NCBI RefSeq assembly: GCF_024055715.1
Contig: NZ_JAMXMV010000014.1
Span: 62,001 to 126,000, forward strand
Direction of reading: 5' to 3'
DNA length: 64,000 nucleotides
Origin: Actinoallomurus soli
Lineage (GTDB): Bacteria; Actinomycetota; Actinomycetes; Streptosporangiales; Streptosporangiaceae
This document shows, one piece after another, positions 41,183-50,059 of the stretch. Position numbers and translations under genes: made by a program. Within the stretch, counting starts at the first letter, position 1. Each line of letters starts with the position of its first letter. The notes beneath the pieces were generated by a model that had not been told where the DNA came from, searched no databases, and saw nothing but the letters and a program-made list of their open reading frames with translations.

Positions 41183-42865
41183 CTACGGCCGACGGCGCGA
41201 CGGCAGGACGACGACGGCGTCGCCGACGGGACGCTGGCCGGTGGCGTCCGAAGGAGAGTTGATCATCTGGCCGCCGACGACCATCGTCGACGAGCCGCCG
41301 CCGTCGAGGTTCATCGCCTGGACCGCGCCGAGGCTCTTCATCACCTGGCCGGCCTCGGCGATGGACAGGCCCTGGCTGAGGGACGCCTGCCGGCCGTCCG
41401 CCTCGACGAGCAGCAGCCGTCCGTTCCGATCCGTGCCGATCATGGTGCGGGGATTGCGGCGCAGGACCCAGCCGTAATAGAACGACGGGTCGCCCGGGTG
41501 GACCAGCCCGTCGGCCTGCGGGGCGATGGCGACCCGGCCGTCGGTGACCAGCTGCGGGCCGCCGTTGACGACCGAGTCGTTCGGCCCGAAGTTCACGGGC
41601 CGGCCGCCGGGTCCGGTGACCTTCGTGCGGAGGCGCAGCCGGTGCCCGACGACCGCGTGCTCGCCGAGCCAGGACGCCTCGGTGCCGATCGCCTCGATCA
41701 CCCGGCCACCGGCGGGCACCGACGTGGCGGTGCGCGGGCCGGTGGACACGACCGTGCCGTGGGCGTCCAGCACCGCCTCGGTGCCGGGCCCGGTCGGCAG
41801 CGGCCCGCCGAACTCCGGCGTGAACACCGCCATCTCGTTCGGGTCCGTGCAGGTGACGTCGTGCCGGGGGAGGGCCGTCGGGCTGTCTCCCGCGTCGCCG
41901 CCGCAGTCGCGGATCACTCCGGGCGTGCGGTTGAGTCCCTCGACCCGGTGCGTGCGGCCGCGTTCGTCGACCAGATCGATGCCGGTCCACAGCTTCTTCA
42001 GCTCGAGTCTGCGGCCGCCGTCCCGCAGGATCGCCGCCACCCGGCCGTTGGTCGCGTCGTGCAGCAGCCTGCCGTGCTCCACGACGATGCCGGCCGTGTC
42101 GCCGGGCACCCCGTCGCTCTCGGAGATCACGAAGAACCCGCCGTTCACGGCGGCGAGGGCTCCGGTGTCCTGGGCGATCTGGGTGGTCGTCCGGCGGCCC
42201 GCGAGCGTGGCGTCGTGCGACTCGGCGACGCTGCCGTGGAACCGGTGGAGGTCGACGGTCAGGGCGCGGACCGTCCAGGGGCCGGTGGTCGAGTCGCCGT
42301 CGAAGCCGGTGTAGACCACCGAGGGTTTGAAGTTCGCCGCCTTCAGCTTCTTGGCGGCGGCGTTCGCGGCGTCCTGGGTAGCGTACCGGCCGACCCGCAC
42401 CCGGTAGCCGATCACGCCGGCCTCGACGTCGGCGAACGCGGGCGTGGACACCGGCTGCGCCTGGCCGGTCCACCCGGCCGCCGCGAGCTGGGCGACGACC
42501 GCGTCGGCCGCCGTGTGCGTTCCCACCACCGCCGTGACGGCGTCCGGGTCGGGTGACGGCGGGACGTCGGAGGAGGTGGGGATGCCGACCTCGATGGTCC
42601 AGTAGTCGTCGGGCGACACCCGGCCGCGCGTGATGGTCGTGAGGGTGATGCCCGGGGCCACGTCCTGCGTGGTGCGGGTCTCGGCCAGACCACCGGGACC
42701 GAGCGGCAGCGAAGCCGTCGTCGCGGGCCCGCCGGCGGAACGGCCGGCCTCGGCGGGTCCGGGCGCCGTGCCGGGCGTGGCCGCGCGCGCCGCCGTCCCG
42801 GTCGTCGCCAGCAGAGTGAGGGCCGCGGCGCCCGCGGCCCATCCCCGTCGAACTCCGTGCGTCAC
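41183..42865 (-). CDS. Secreted phosphodiester glycosidase (NAGPA-like) with SPOR-type segment
   Basis: 560 residues from GTG 42865, with GAGGAGG 4 nt upstream. A signal peptide with Arg-Arg (VRRGWAAGAAALTLLATTGTAARA) is followed by a SPOR-like segment at about residues 95-165 (VVAQLAAAGWTGQA...GYRVRVGRYATQDAANAAAKKLKAANF). The C-terminal part is the NAGPA/DUF2233 domain: TGALAAVNGGFFVISESDG, VNFGPNDSVVNGGPQLVTDG, GWVLRRNPRTMIGTD and AMNLDGGGSSTMVVGGQMIN. The family includes the lysosomal uncovering enzyme that removes GlcNAc from phosphomannose; bacterial members probably act on cell-surface glycans. SPOR modules bind denuded peptidoglycan. Confidence 0.88.
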   Translation of the reverse strand: MTHGVRRGWAAGAAALTLLATTGTAARAATPGTAPGPAEAGRSAGGPATTASLPLGPGGLAETRTTQDVAPGITLTTITRGRVSPDDYWTIEVGIPTSSDVPPSPDPDAVTAVVGTHTAADAVVAQLAAAGWTGQAQPVSTPAFADVEAGVIGYRVRVGRYATQDAANAAAKKLKAANFKPSVVYTGFDGDSTTGPWTVRALTVDLHRFHGSVAESHDATLAGRRTTTQIAQDTGALAAVNGGFFVISESDGVPGDTAGIVVEHGRLLHDATNGRVAAILRDGGRRLELKKLWTGIDLVDERGRTHRVEGLNRTPGVIRDCGGDAGDSPTALPRHDVTCTDPNEMAVFTPEFGGPLPTGPGTEAVLDAHGTVVSTGPRTATSVPAGGRVIEAIGTEASWLGEHAVVGHRLRLRTKVTGPGGRPVNFGPNDSVVNGGPQLVTDGRVAIAPQADGLVHPGDPSFYYGWVLRRNPRTMIGTDRNGRLLLVEADGRQASLSQGLSIAEAGQVMKSLGAVQAMNLDGGGSSTMVVGGQMINSPSDATGQRPVGDAVVVLPSRRRP

Positions 42866-43123
42866 GACGCCTCCTCGTTACCGATTCCGGTTAATGATCA
42901 CCACAAGTTGATCAACAGCGTCGGTATCTTACGGAATACTGGATCACCCCAAAAGACCCGGAAAGCGGCTGAAGGTCGAATTCCGGGTAGTGCGGGGATG
43001 ATCCGCGAGCCGACGGATCCGGCGGCCCGCCGACCCGGGGGCCGCCCCTATGCTGGACATTCAGGCCGAAACAGGCCTCTTCCGTCCACGCCGGTAGGCG
43101 ACCACCCATCGGACGAAGGAAGC

Positions 43124-45934
43124 ATGAGCGCCACCCGCACCCAAGGAACGCCGAGGCTGCCCGCGCCGGATCCCGCCGTCCTCGCGGCGGTCGAGGCCGC
43201 GGTGCCGGGGATCACCCGTTCGCGCGTCAGCGACCGGCTGGGCGTCGCCCACGACGCGTCGCACTACCTGCTGACACCGCAGGCCGTCCTCGTGCCCCGC
43301 AGCGCCGAGCAGGTCGGCGCGCTGATGCGCGCCGGTCTCCCGCTGACCTTCCGGTCCGGCGGCACCAGCCTGAGCGGGCAGGCGGTCACCGACCACCTGC
43401 TGGTCGACACCCGGCGGCACTTCCGCGGCATCGAGGTGCTCGACGGCGGCGCCCGCGTCCGGGTGCAGCCGGGCGCCGTGCTGCGGCAGGTCAACGCCAG
43501 GCTCGCCGCGCACGGCCGCAGGCTCGGACCCGACCCGGCCAGCGAGGCGGCCTGCACGATCGGCGGGGTCGTCGCCAACAACTCCAGCGGCATGACCTGC
43601 GGCACCCACGCCAACACGTACGAGACGCTGGAGTCGATGGTCCTCGTGCTGCCCGGCGGGACCGTCCTCGACACCGGCGCGCCGGACGCCGACGTCCGCC
43701 TGCGCGCCCTCGAACCCGACCTCGCGGCGGGCCTGGAGCGCCTGCGGGACCGCGTCCGCGGCAACCCAGAGTCGGTGCGCCGGATCAAGGCCCAGTTCGC
43801 CCTGAAGAACACCATGGGCTACGGGCTGAACAGCTTCCTCGACCACGACTCGCCCGCGCAGATCCTCGCCCACCTCGTCGTCGGCAGCGAGGGCACTCTC
43901 GCCTTCGTCGCCGAGGCGGTCCTGCGGACGGTCCCGGCGCACCGCCTGGCGGCGACCGGCCTGCTCGTCTTCCCCGCGCTGCGCACCGCGATGGCCGCCG
44001 TGCCCGAGATCGTCGCGGCGCGCCCGGCCGCCGTCGAGCTCCTGGACGCCGAGTCCCTGCTCGTCGCCCAGGAGGACCCGAAGGCCGAGGACGTCCTGCG
44101 CACGCTGACCGTGGAGGACCATGCGGCGCTGCTGGTGGAGTGGCAGGAGTCCGATCCCGAGGTCCTCGCCGACCGCGAGCGCGCGGCCGCGCGGCTCTTC
44201 GACGCGTTCGACCTGGCCGCTCCGGCACGGCTCAGCGGGGACGCTCAGGGACGCGCGGTGCTGTGGCACATCCGCAAGGGCCTGTACGCCTCCGTCGCCG
44301 GCGCCCGTCCCAGCGGCACGACGGCGCTGCTGGAGGACGTCGCCGTCCCCGTGCCCGCGCTGGCCGACCTCTGCGACGACCTCGCGGAGCTGTTCGCCGA
44401 GTACCGGTACGAGCGCAGTGTCGTCTTCGGGCACGCCAAGGACGGCAACCTGCACTTCATGCTCAACGAGCACTTCGGCACCGACCTGCGGCGGTACGCG
44501 GACTTCACCGAGGACATGGTCGACGCGGTCCTCGGCCGCGGCGGCACGCTCAAGGCCGAGCACGGCACCGGCCGCGTCATGGCCCCCTTCGTGCGGCGTC
44601 AGTACGGCGACGAGCTGTACGCGGTGATGCGGGAGGTCAAGCGGCTGTGCGATCCGGGTGACACGCTGAATCCCGGGGTCGTGCTGACCGACGACCCGCG
44701 GGCGCACCTGCGCGACCTCAAGTCCGCCGTCACCGTCGAGCCCGAGGTCGACCGGTGCGTCGAGTGCGGCTACTGCGAACCCGTCTGCCCCAGCCGCGAC
44801 CTCACCACGACGCCGCGCCAGCGCATCGTGCTGCGCCGCGAGCTCGCCGCCGCCCGCGCCGCGGGCGACCACGAACTGGCCCGGCGGCTCGAGGCGGAGT
44901 ACGAGTACGACGCCGTCGAGACATGCGCCGTGGACGGCATGTGCGCCACCGCCTGCCCCGTGCTGATCAACACCGGAGACCTCACCAAGCGCCTGCGCGC
45001 CGAGGGCCACGGCCGCGTCGCCCAGGCCGGCTGGAAGACCGCCGCCGGCCACTGGGGCGCGGTGACGCGGGCCATGGACAAGGCGCTCGACGTTGCGGCG
45101 GCGGCCCCGCCGGGGCTCGTCGAGGCGGCCGGGCGGGCGGCACGCAGGATCGGCGATCCGGACACCGTCCCGGAGTGGAGCCGCGACCTGCCGCGCGGCG
45201 GCGAGCCCCGGCGGCCTTCGCCGGCGCCGGACGCCGACGCCGTGTACGTGCCGTCCTGCCTGAACACCATGTTCGCCCCCGCCGAGGGCGGCCCGGGCGT
45301 CATGGCCGCGCTGCGGCGCCTCACCGAACGGGCGGGCCTGCGCCTGTACGTGCCCGGGGACATCGCGAACCTGTGCTGTGGCACCCCGTGGTCGTCCAAG
45401 GGGTTCACCCAGGGGTACGAGGTCATGCGACGCAAGGTGCGGGAGGCCCTGCTGGCCGCCACGGACGGCGGCCGGATCCCGGTGATCAGCGACGCCGCCT
45501 CCTGCACCGAGGGGTTCCGCCGGCTCGCCGGCACGGCCGGCCCGGCCGTCGCGGTGGTGGACGCGGTGAGCTTCGTCGCCGAGCACGTCCTGCCCCGGCT
45601 GCCGGCGGCCCGCCGCCTGCGCTCACTGGCCCTGCACCCGACCTGCTCCTCGACGCGGCTCGGCCTGGACCGGGACATCGTCCGCATCGCCGAGATGGTC
45701 GCCGAGGAGGTCGTCGTCCCGGAGGGCTGGCAGTGCTGCGCCTTCGCCGGCGACCGCGGCCTGCTCCACCCGGAGCTGACCGCCTCGGCGACCCGCGCGG
45801 AGGCGGAGTCGGTGGCCCGCGGCGACTTCGCCGCCCACGCCTCGGTCAACCGGACCTGCGAGATCGGCCTGTCCCGCGCGACCGGCGAGACCTACCACCA
45901 CCTGCTGGAGCTCCTCGACCGGGTCACCGCCTGA
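43124..45934 (+). CDS. Three-part FAD/Fe-S/CCG dehydrogenase (D-lactate dehydrogenase type)
   Basis: 936 residues from ATG 43124, with GAAGGA 4 nt upstream. Residues about 40-250 form an FAD-binding_4 domain (LTFRSGGTSLSGQAVTDHLLVDT, GGVVANNSSGMTCG). The FAD-oxidase C domain runs to about 525 (VFGHAKDGNLHFML, GRGGTLKAEHGTGR). Two 4Fe-4S motifs follow: CVECGYCEPVCPS and CAVDGMCATACPV. The C-terminal cysteine-rich CCG repeats are present twice (CLNTMF...NLCCGTPWSSKGF and HPTCSSTRLG...QCCAFAGDRG). This fused layout is known for quinone-linked D-lactate or 2-hydroxyacid dehydrogenases. It ends overlapping the convergent hydrolase gene by 11 bp. Confidence 0.92.
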   Translation: MSATRTQGTPRLPAPDPAVLAAVEAAVPGITRSRVSDRLGVAHDASHYLLTPQAVLVPRSAEQVGALMRAGLPLTFRSGGTSLSGQAVTDHLLVDTRRHFRGIEVLDGGARVRVQPGAVLRQVNARLAAHGRRLGPDPASEAACTIGGVVANNSSGMTCGTHANTYETLESMVLVLPGGTVLDTGAPDADVRLRALEPDLAAGLERLRDRVRGNPESVRRIKAQFALKNTMGYGLNSFLDHDSPAQILAHLVVGSEGTLAFVAEAVLRTVPAHRLAATGLLVFPALRTAMAAVPEIVAARPAAVELLDAESLLVAQEDPKAEDVLRTLTVEDHAALLVEWQESDPEVLADRERAAARLFDAFDLAAPARLSGDAQGRAVLWHIRKGLYASVAGARPSGTTALLEDVAVPVPALADLCDDLAELFAEYRYERSVVFGHAKDGNLHFMLNEHFGTDLRRYADFTEDMVDAVLGRGGTLKAEHGTGRVMAPFVRRQYGDELYAVMREVKRLCDPGDTLNPGVVLTDDPRAHLRDLKSAVTVEPEVDRCVECGYCEPVCPSRDLTTTPRQRIVLRRELAAARAAGDHELARRLEAEYEYDAVETCAVDGMCATACPVLINTGDLTKRLRAEGHGRVAQAGWKTAAGHWGAVTRAMDKALDVAAAAPPGLVEAAGRAARRIGDPDTVPEWSRDLPRGGEPRRPSPAPDADAVYVPSCLNTMFAPAEGGPGVMAALRRLTERAGLRLYVPGDIANLCCGTPWSSKGFTQGYEVMRRKVREALLAATDGGRIPVISDAASCTEGFRRLAGTAGPAVAVVDAVSFVAEHVLPRLPAARRLRSLALHPTCSSTRLGLDRDIVRIAEMVAEEVVVPEGWQCCAFAGDRGLLHPELTASATRAEAESVARGDFAAHASVNRTCEIGLSRATGETYHHLLELLDRVTA

Positions 45935-46895
45935 CCGGCCCGCCTCCCCGATCCGGAGCGCCGTCCCGGGCCGTCCCGTCCTGCGCCGTCCGGTCCCGGG
46001 CCGTCCGGTCCTGCGCCGTCCCGTCCTGCGCGGTGCCGTCCTGCGCGGTGCCGTCCTGCGCGGTGCCGTCCTGCGCGGTGCCGTCCTGCGCGGTGCCGTC
46101 CTGCGCGGTGCCGTCCCGGCCCGGGACCCCGCCCTGGCCCGGCGCGTCCTCTGGTTCCGGAGCGCGGTCCGGACCCGGAACGCCTCCGGAGAGCATCCAG
46201 GACACCGCGCGGTCGACGATCGGCTCGGGCACCTCGTGGCCTCCGTCGAACTCCTCGTACGTGACCTGGTACCCCAGGGCCCGCAGGCCGCGGACCAGCC
46301 GGCGGCTGCAGGCGTCGATCCGCAGGACCCGGTCGCCCGTCCCGTGCGAGACGAACACGCGCGGCGTCCCGTGCGTGACCAGCGGGGTCGCGAACCCGGG
46401 GGAGAAGGCGACCACGGCGTCGAACAGGTCGCCGTTGGTCAGTCCGATCGACAGGGCGTACGAGGCGCCGTCGGAGAACCCGCCGACGATCACGCGTTCG
46501 ACCGGGTAGGCGTCGAAGATCTCCTCCAGCACCCGGTCCAGCCGCAGCACGTCGGTCCCGAATCCGTCGACGATCAGGTCCCAGGTGTTCGCGGCGGACT
46601 TGGGCGCCACGAGCAGGAGCCGGTGCTCGTCCGCGGTGGGCAGCAGCAGGTCCAGGCCCTGGCGCGCCGACCCTCCGGCGCCGTGCAGGAGCACCACGAG
46701 CCGGTACGGGCGACCGTCCACGGGCGGCGGAACGTACGCCATGGCCAGCAGTTCGGCCGCCGGACCGTCGAACCGCAGCAGACCCGTGCGGTCGGACTCC
46801 ACCACCGGATCGCAGAGGCGGACCGCCAGGCGGCCGTGGTGGAAGCCCTCCTCCGGCTGCTGATGGGGCTCGGCGGGCTCGGCGGTGAAGGACAT
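45924..46895 (-). CDS. Alpha/beta hydrolase (PHB depolymerase/esterase type) with repetitive tail
   Basis: 323 residues from ATG 46895, with GAGGTGA about 5 nt upstream. Alpha/beta hydrolase features: YRLVVLLHGAGGSARQGL (oxyanion HGAGG), nucleophile elbow VIVGGFSDGASYALS, Asp region in VFVSHGTGDRVLRI and the His in FDGGHEVPEP. It resembles feruloyl esterase/PHB depolymerase-like hydrolases without a signal peptide. The last 55 residues are AQDGT units encoded by a 15-bp minisatellite, a tail unlike the family. The gene is divergent from the FAD oxidoreductase across a palindrome. Confidence 0.85.
   Translation of the reverse strand: MSFTAEPAEPHQQPEEGFHHGRLAVRLCDPVVESDRTGLLRFDGPAAELLAMAYVPPPVDGRPYRLVVLLHGAGGSARQGLDLLLPTADEHRLLLVAPKSAANTWDLIVDGFGTDVLRLDRVLEEIFDAYPVERVIVGGFSDGASYALSIGLTNGDLFDAVVAFSPGFATPLVTHGTPRVFVSHGTGDRVLRIDACSRRLVRGLRALGYQVTYEEFDGGHEVPEPIVDRAVSWMLSGGVPGPDRAPEPEDAPGQGGVPGRDGTAQDGTAQDGTAQDGTAQDGTAQDGTAQDGTAQDRTARDRTAQDGTARDGAPDRGGGPVRR
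45961..46125. repeat. Coding 15-bp minisatellite in the hydrolase C-terminus
   Basis: The 15-bp unit CCGTCCTGCGCGGTG occurs six times without change at 46021-46110, flanked by about four degenerate units (45961-46020) and one after. 15 bp equals five codons, so copy-number change keeps the frame and alters only the length of the AQDGT tail. Confidence 0.85.
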
Positions 46896-46971
46896 CTCGA
46901 TCACCTCAGGTCGATGTCGGTAACCCGCGGTGACGGGCCGGGAATACTGCGGGTGACGCTCGACGTTGTGA

Positions 46972-46991
46972 ATGTCATCTCTGGATGACAT
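46972..46991. promoter_or_regulatory. Palindrome between divergent hydrolase and oxidoreductase genes
   Basis: ATGTCATC-TCTG-GATGACAT has perfect 8-bp arms. It lies 77 bp upstream of the hydrolase start and 86 bp upstream of the oxidoreductase start, so one regulator could control both. No regulator gene adjoins it. Confidence 0.5.
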
Positions 46992-47076
46992 CCCCCGCCC
47001 CGTTCGCCGGACAATCCCTCGTCCCCATGGCGTCACCGATCACGCGGGCGGCCATTCCAAGGAGTTTCTTCCCCTC

Positions 47077-48681
47077 ATGGATATTCATACCGATGCCCTT
47101 GTCGTGGGCGGAGGTCTGGGCGGCGTCGCCGCCGCGATCGCACTGGCCAAGGCCGGCTCCTCGGTCGTGCTGACCGAGGAGTACGACTGGCTGGGCGGCC
47201 AGCTCACCAGCCAGGCCGTACCCCCGGACGAGCACAGCTGGGTCGAGCGCTTCGGTGTCACGGCCGGCTACCGCGCGCTGCGCGACGGGATCCGGGACTA
47301 CTACCGGAACCACTACCCGCTCACCGGACGCGCCCGCGCCTGGGACGAACTCAATCCCGGCGCCGGCTGGGTCAGCCGCCTCTGCCACGAGCCCCGCGTC
47401 GCCGTGGCGGTCATCGAGGCCATGCTCGCCCCCTACCGCGGCTCCGGCCGGCTGCGCGTCCTGCAGCCGTACCGGCCGGTCGGCGCGGACACCGAGGGCG
47501 ACCTCGTCACCGCGGTCACCCTCGCGCACCGGGACACCGGCGCGCGGACGACCGTGTCCGCGCGGTTCGTCCTCGACGCCACCGAGACCGGCGAACTGCT
47601 GCCGCTGACGGGCACGGAGTACGTCACGGGCTTCGAGTCGCAGGCGGACACCGGCGAGCCCAGCGCTCCCGAGGAGGCACAGCCGCAGAACATGCAGGCC
47701 ATCTCGGTCTGCTTCGCCATGGACCACGTGGACGGCGACCACACGATCGAGCGGCCGAAGACCTACGACTACTGGCGCGCGTACCAGCCGGAGTTCTGGG
47801 GAGACCGCCTGCTGTCGTGGTCGGCTCCGATCCCGCGCACGCTCGAGCCGGTCGAGCGGACCTTCACCCCGAACCCCGAGGGCGACCCGATGGCCGTGCT
47901 GGGCGACCAGCAGCGCTTCGGCGGTGACCTGGATCTGTGGTCGTTCCGCCGGATCGCCGCGCGCGGCCTGTTCGAGGACGGCGCGTACGCCAGCGACATC
48001 ACGCTGGTGAACTGGCCGATGATCGACTACTTCGACGGTTCGATCATCGACGTCCCGGATGCCGACCGGCACGTCGAGGCCGCGCGCGAGCTGTCCCGCT
48101 CCGCGCTGTACTGGATGCAGACCGAGGCGCCCCGGCCGGACGGCGGCACCGGATATCCGGGGCTGCGGCTGCGCGGCGACGTCACCGGAGGCGCCGACGG
48201 CCTCGCCCAGGCCCCCTACATCCGCGAGTCGCGCCGCATCCGCGCGCTCTGCACCGTCCCCGAGCAGGACCTGTCCCTGGCCGTGCGCGGCGACAAGGGC
48301 GCGGTCCGGTACGAGGACTCGGTCGGCGTCGGCATGTACCGGATCGACCTGCACCCCTCGACCGGCGGCGACAACTACATCGACGTGGGCTGCTCGCCGT
48401 TCGAGATCCCGCTCGGCGCCCTGATCCCCCGGCGCATGCGCAACCTCGTGGCCGCGGCCAAGAACATCGGCACCACCCACATCAGCAACGGCGCGTACCG
48501 CCTGCACCCCGTCGAGTGGAACATCGGCGAGGCCGCGGGCACCCTGGTGGCGTTCTGCATGGAGCGGTCCGCGACGCCGTACGCCGTCCGCGAGAAGGAC
48601 GACCTGCTGTCCGAATACCAGTCGCGGCTCGAACGGTCCGGTGTGGAGCTGCACTGGCCGGACGGGGTCCACGGCTACTGA
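47077..48681 (+). CDS. FAD-dependent oxidoreductase (FAD_oxidored family)
   Basis: 534 residues from ATG 47077 with AAGGAG 12 nt upstream; an upstream in-frame extension to 46972 is not supported. The N-terminal DALVVGGGLGGVAAAIALAKAG is the FAD-binding motif, followed by EEYDWLGGQLTSQAVPPDEH, a signature of the PF12831 group. Other family features are RFVLDATETGELLPLTG and the closing FAD segment RRMRNLVAAAKNIGTTHISNGAYRLHPVEWNIGEAAG. Members oxidise varied substrates and often sit in sugar-degradation loci; here the neighbours do not reveal the substrate. It ends overlapping the molybdoenzyme gene by 7 bp. Confidence 0.88.
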   Translation: MDIHTDALVVGGGLGGVAAAIALAKAGSSVVLTEEYDWLGGQLTSQAVPPDEHSWVERFGVTAGYRALRDGIRDYYRNHYPLTGRARAWDELNPGAGWVSRLCHEPRVAVAVIEAMLAPYRGSGRLRVLQPYRPVGADTEGDLVTAVTLAHRDTGARTTVSARFVLDATETGELLPLTGTEYVTGFESQADTGEPSAPEEAQPQNMQAISVCFAMDHVDGDHTIERPKTYDYWRAYQPEFWGDRLLSWSAPIPRTLEPVERTFTPNPEGDPMAVLGDQQRFGGDLDLWSFRRIAARGLFEDGAYASDITLVNWPMIDYFDGSIIDVPDADRHVEAARELSRSALYWMQTEAPRPDGGTGYPGLRLRGDVTGGADGLAQAPYIRESRRIRALCTVPEQDLSLAVRGDKGAVRYEDSVGVGMYRIDLHPSTGGDNYIDVGCSPFEIPLGALIPRRMRNLVAAAKNIGTTHISNGAYRLHPVEWNIGEAAGTLVAFCMERSATPYAVREKDDLLSEYQSRLERSGVELHWPDGVHGY

Positions 48682-49772
48682 GCCCCGGTCGTCGTGAGGC
48701 GGACGCGGTCCCAGGAGTTGTTGGCATAGCCCTTCGGATTCCACAGTGTCGCGGGCGACTCCGGCTGCGTCACGCCGTTGGAATCCCAGGCGCGGGCGGT
48801 GACGACCGTGTCACCGCCCGGCAGGTCGACGACGATGCGCCACTCCTGCCACGTCCAGGGGCTCAGCGGCGCGTCCAGTTCCGCCTGCGTCCAGGTGCGG
48901 CCCTCGTCCAGGGAGACGTCCAGCCGGGCCACGGTCCGGTCCTCACCGGCGTACGCGTAACCGGCGACCTGCGTCGGGCCCGGCGGCAGCGGCGTACGGC
49001 CGTCGGGCGCCAGGATGGCGCAGTTGACGCCGACCGGGCCGAGGGGGATGCCCGCCCCGGGCCCCGCCAGGGCGGGGTCCGCGTCCGGCGGCAGGATGCG
49101 GTAGGCGACGGCCTGGAAGTAGTTGGCCGACGGTTCGGCCTGCGCGGTGACGCGCTCCAGCCACTTGACGCTGCGCGCGCCGATCCACCCCGGGACGATC
49201 ACGCGCAGGGGGGCTCCGTGCACGTCGTGCAGGGGCCGGCCGCCCATCCCCCAGGCCAGGAGCACCTCACCGGAGATCGCCTTGGCCAGCGGGATCGAGC
49301 CGCCGAAGGGCTGCGGCGGATCGGCCAGCGGGGAGACGTCGGGGGCGGCGAAGGCGACGTGGCGGGCGCCGGGCCGTACACCCGCGGCGGCGAGCACGTC
49401 GGCCAGGAGCACGCCGGTCCAGTGGGCGGTGGAGGTGGCGCCGGGCCCCCACGGGTCCTCACCGGGGATGTCACGGACGTCGAGCAGGCCCGCCCGGCGG
49501 TTTCCCGCGCACTGCACGGTGGCGAGGAGTTGCCGCTCGGCGAACCGCCCGCGCAGGTCGCCGAGCGACAGGGTGAGGGGGCGCTCCACCAGGCCGTCCA
49601 CGCGCAGCCGCCAGGCGCGGGCGTCGATGTGGGGGATCGGGCCGTGGTTGCGGCTGTAGAAGCTCTCCGGATCCGTGAGCACGCGGTGGGCGAGGGCGTG
49701 GCGCGGCGGTTCGGCGTTGAACGGCTCACGCCGGTGCACCACCATGTCGTCCCGCTTGCCCCACGGCCCCAT
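48675..49772 (-). CDS. Sulfite-oxidase-like molybdopterin enzyme
   Basis: 365 residues from ATG 49772; ATG 49745 is an alternative and neither has a strong ribosome site. ESFYSRNHGPIPHID and VDGLVERPLTLSLGDL open the molybdopterin domain; LLATVQCAGNRR holds the molybdenum-ligating Cys near residue 90. HGAPLRVIVPGWIGARSVKWLERV is the conserved cofactor-binding end of the domain. The C-terminal dimerisation domain follows (VSLDEGRTWTQAELD, WQEWRIVVDLPGGDTVVTARAWDSNG). There is no signal peptide or heme domain, so electron acceptor and location are unknown. The PLP sulfurase-like gene at 161 is far away and probably unrelated. Confidence 0.9.
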   Translation of the reverse strand: MGPWGKRDDMVVHRREPFNAEPPRHALAHRVLTDPESFYSRNHGPIPHIDARAWRLRVDGLVERPLTLSLGDLRGRFAERQLLATVQCAGNRRAGLLDVRDIPGEDPWGPGATSTAHWTGVLLADVLAAAGVRPGARHVAFAAPDVSPLADPPQPFGGSIPLAKAISGEVLLAWGMGGRPLHDVHGAPLRVIVPGWIGARSVKWLERVTAQAEPSANYFQAVAYRILPPDADPALAGPGAGIPLGPVGVNCAILAPDGRTPLPPGPTQVAGYAYAGEDRTVARLDVSLDEGRTWTQAELDAPLSPWTWQEWRIVVDLPGGDTVVTARAWDSNGVTQPESPATLWNPKGYANNSWDRVRLTTTGAQ

Positions 49773-49866
49773 GTCCCGAGCGCTACCCGCCCGGACGGCC
49801 TCCACCCGCGGCGTCCCCTGCGGGGGCGCCAAGTTCGTGCCCGAAGTTCTTTGCCGAGCCGGGACC

Positions 49867-50042
49867 GCACCCGACGCAGACGGCACCCGACGCGGACGGC
49901 ACCCGACGCAGACGGCACCCGACGCAGACGGCACCCGACGCGGACGGCACCCGACGCGGACGGCACCCGACGCGGACGGCACCCGACGCGGACGGCGCGT
50001 GACGCGGGCCGCATGCGACGCGGACGGCGCGTGACGCGGGCT
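49867..50042. repeat. Noncoding 16-bp minisatellite, eleven units
   Basis: The unit GCACCCGACGCRGACG (R is A or G) is repeated eight times at 49867-49994, followed by three degenerate units to 50042. Sixteen is not a multiple of three and open frames cannot be kept, so it is noncoding. It fills the gap between the membrane protein stop (50060) and the molybdoenzyme start (49772). Confidence 0.85.
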
Positions 50043-50059
50043 CCGCGCGGTCGCCGGGC

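Noticed and set aside
39503-42556. 1017-residue plus-strand frame over the kinase and glycosidase genes
   Set aside because: Shadow frame; both minus-strand genes show full domain motifs.
42857-43123. N-terminal extension of the FAD/Fe-S dehydrogenase
   Set aside because: The ATG at 43124 has a good ribosome site; the upstream part is not like the family and resembles intergenic sequence.
43061-45586. 841-residue minus-strand frame over the FAD/Fe-S dehydrogenase
   Set aside because: Gly/Ala/Arg/His-rich antisense frame with no motifs.
49867-50042. CRISPR-like array
   Set aside because: Units are contiguous 16-mers with no spacers and no cas genes are nearby; it is a minisatellite.
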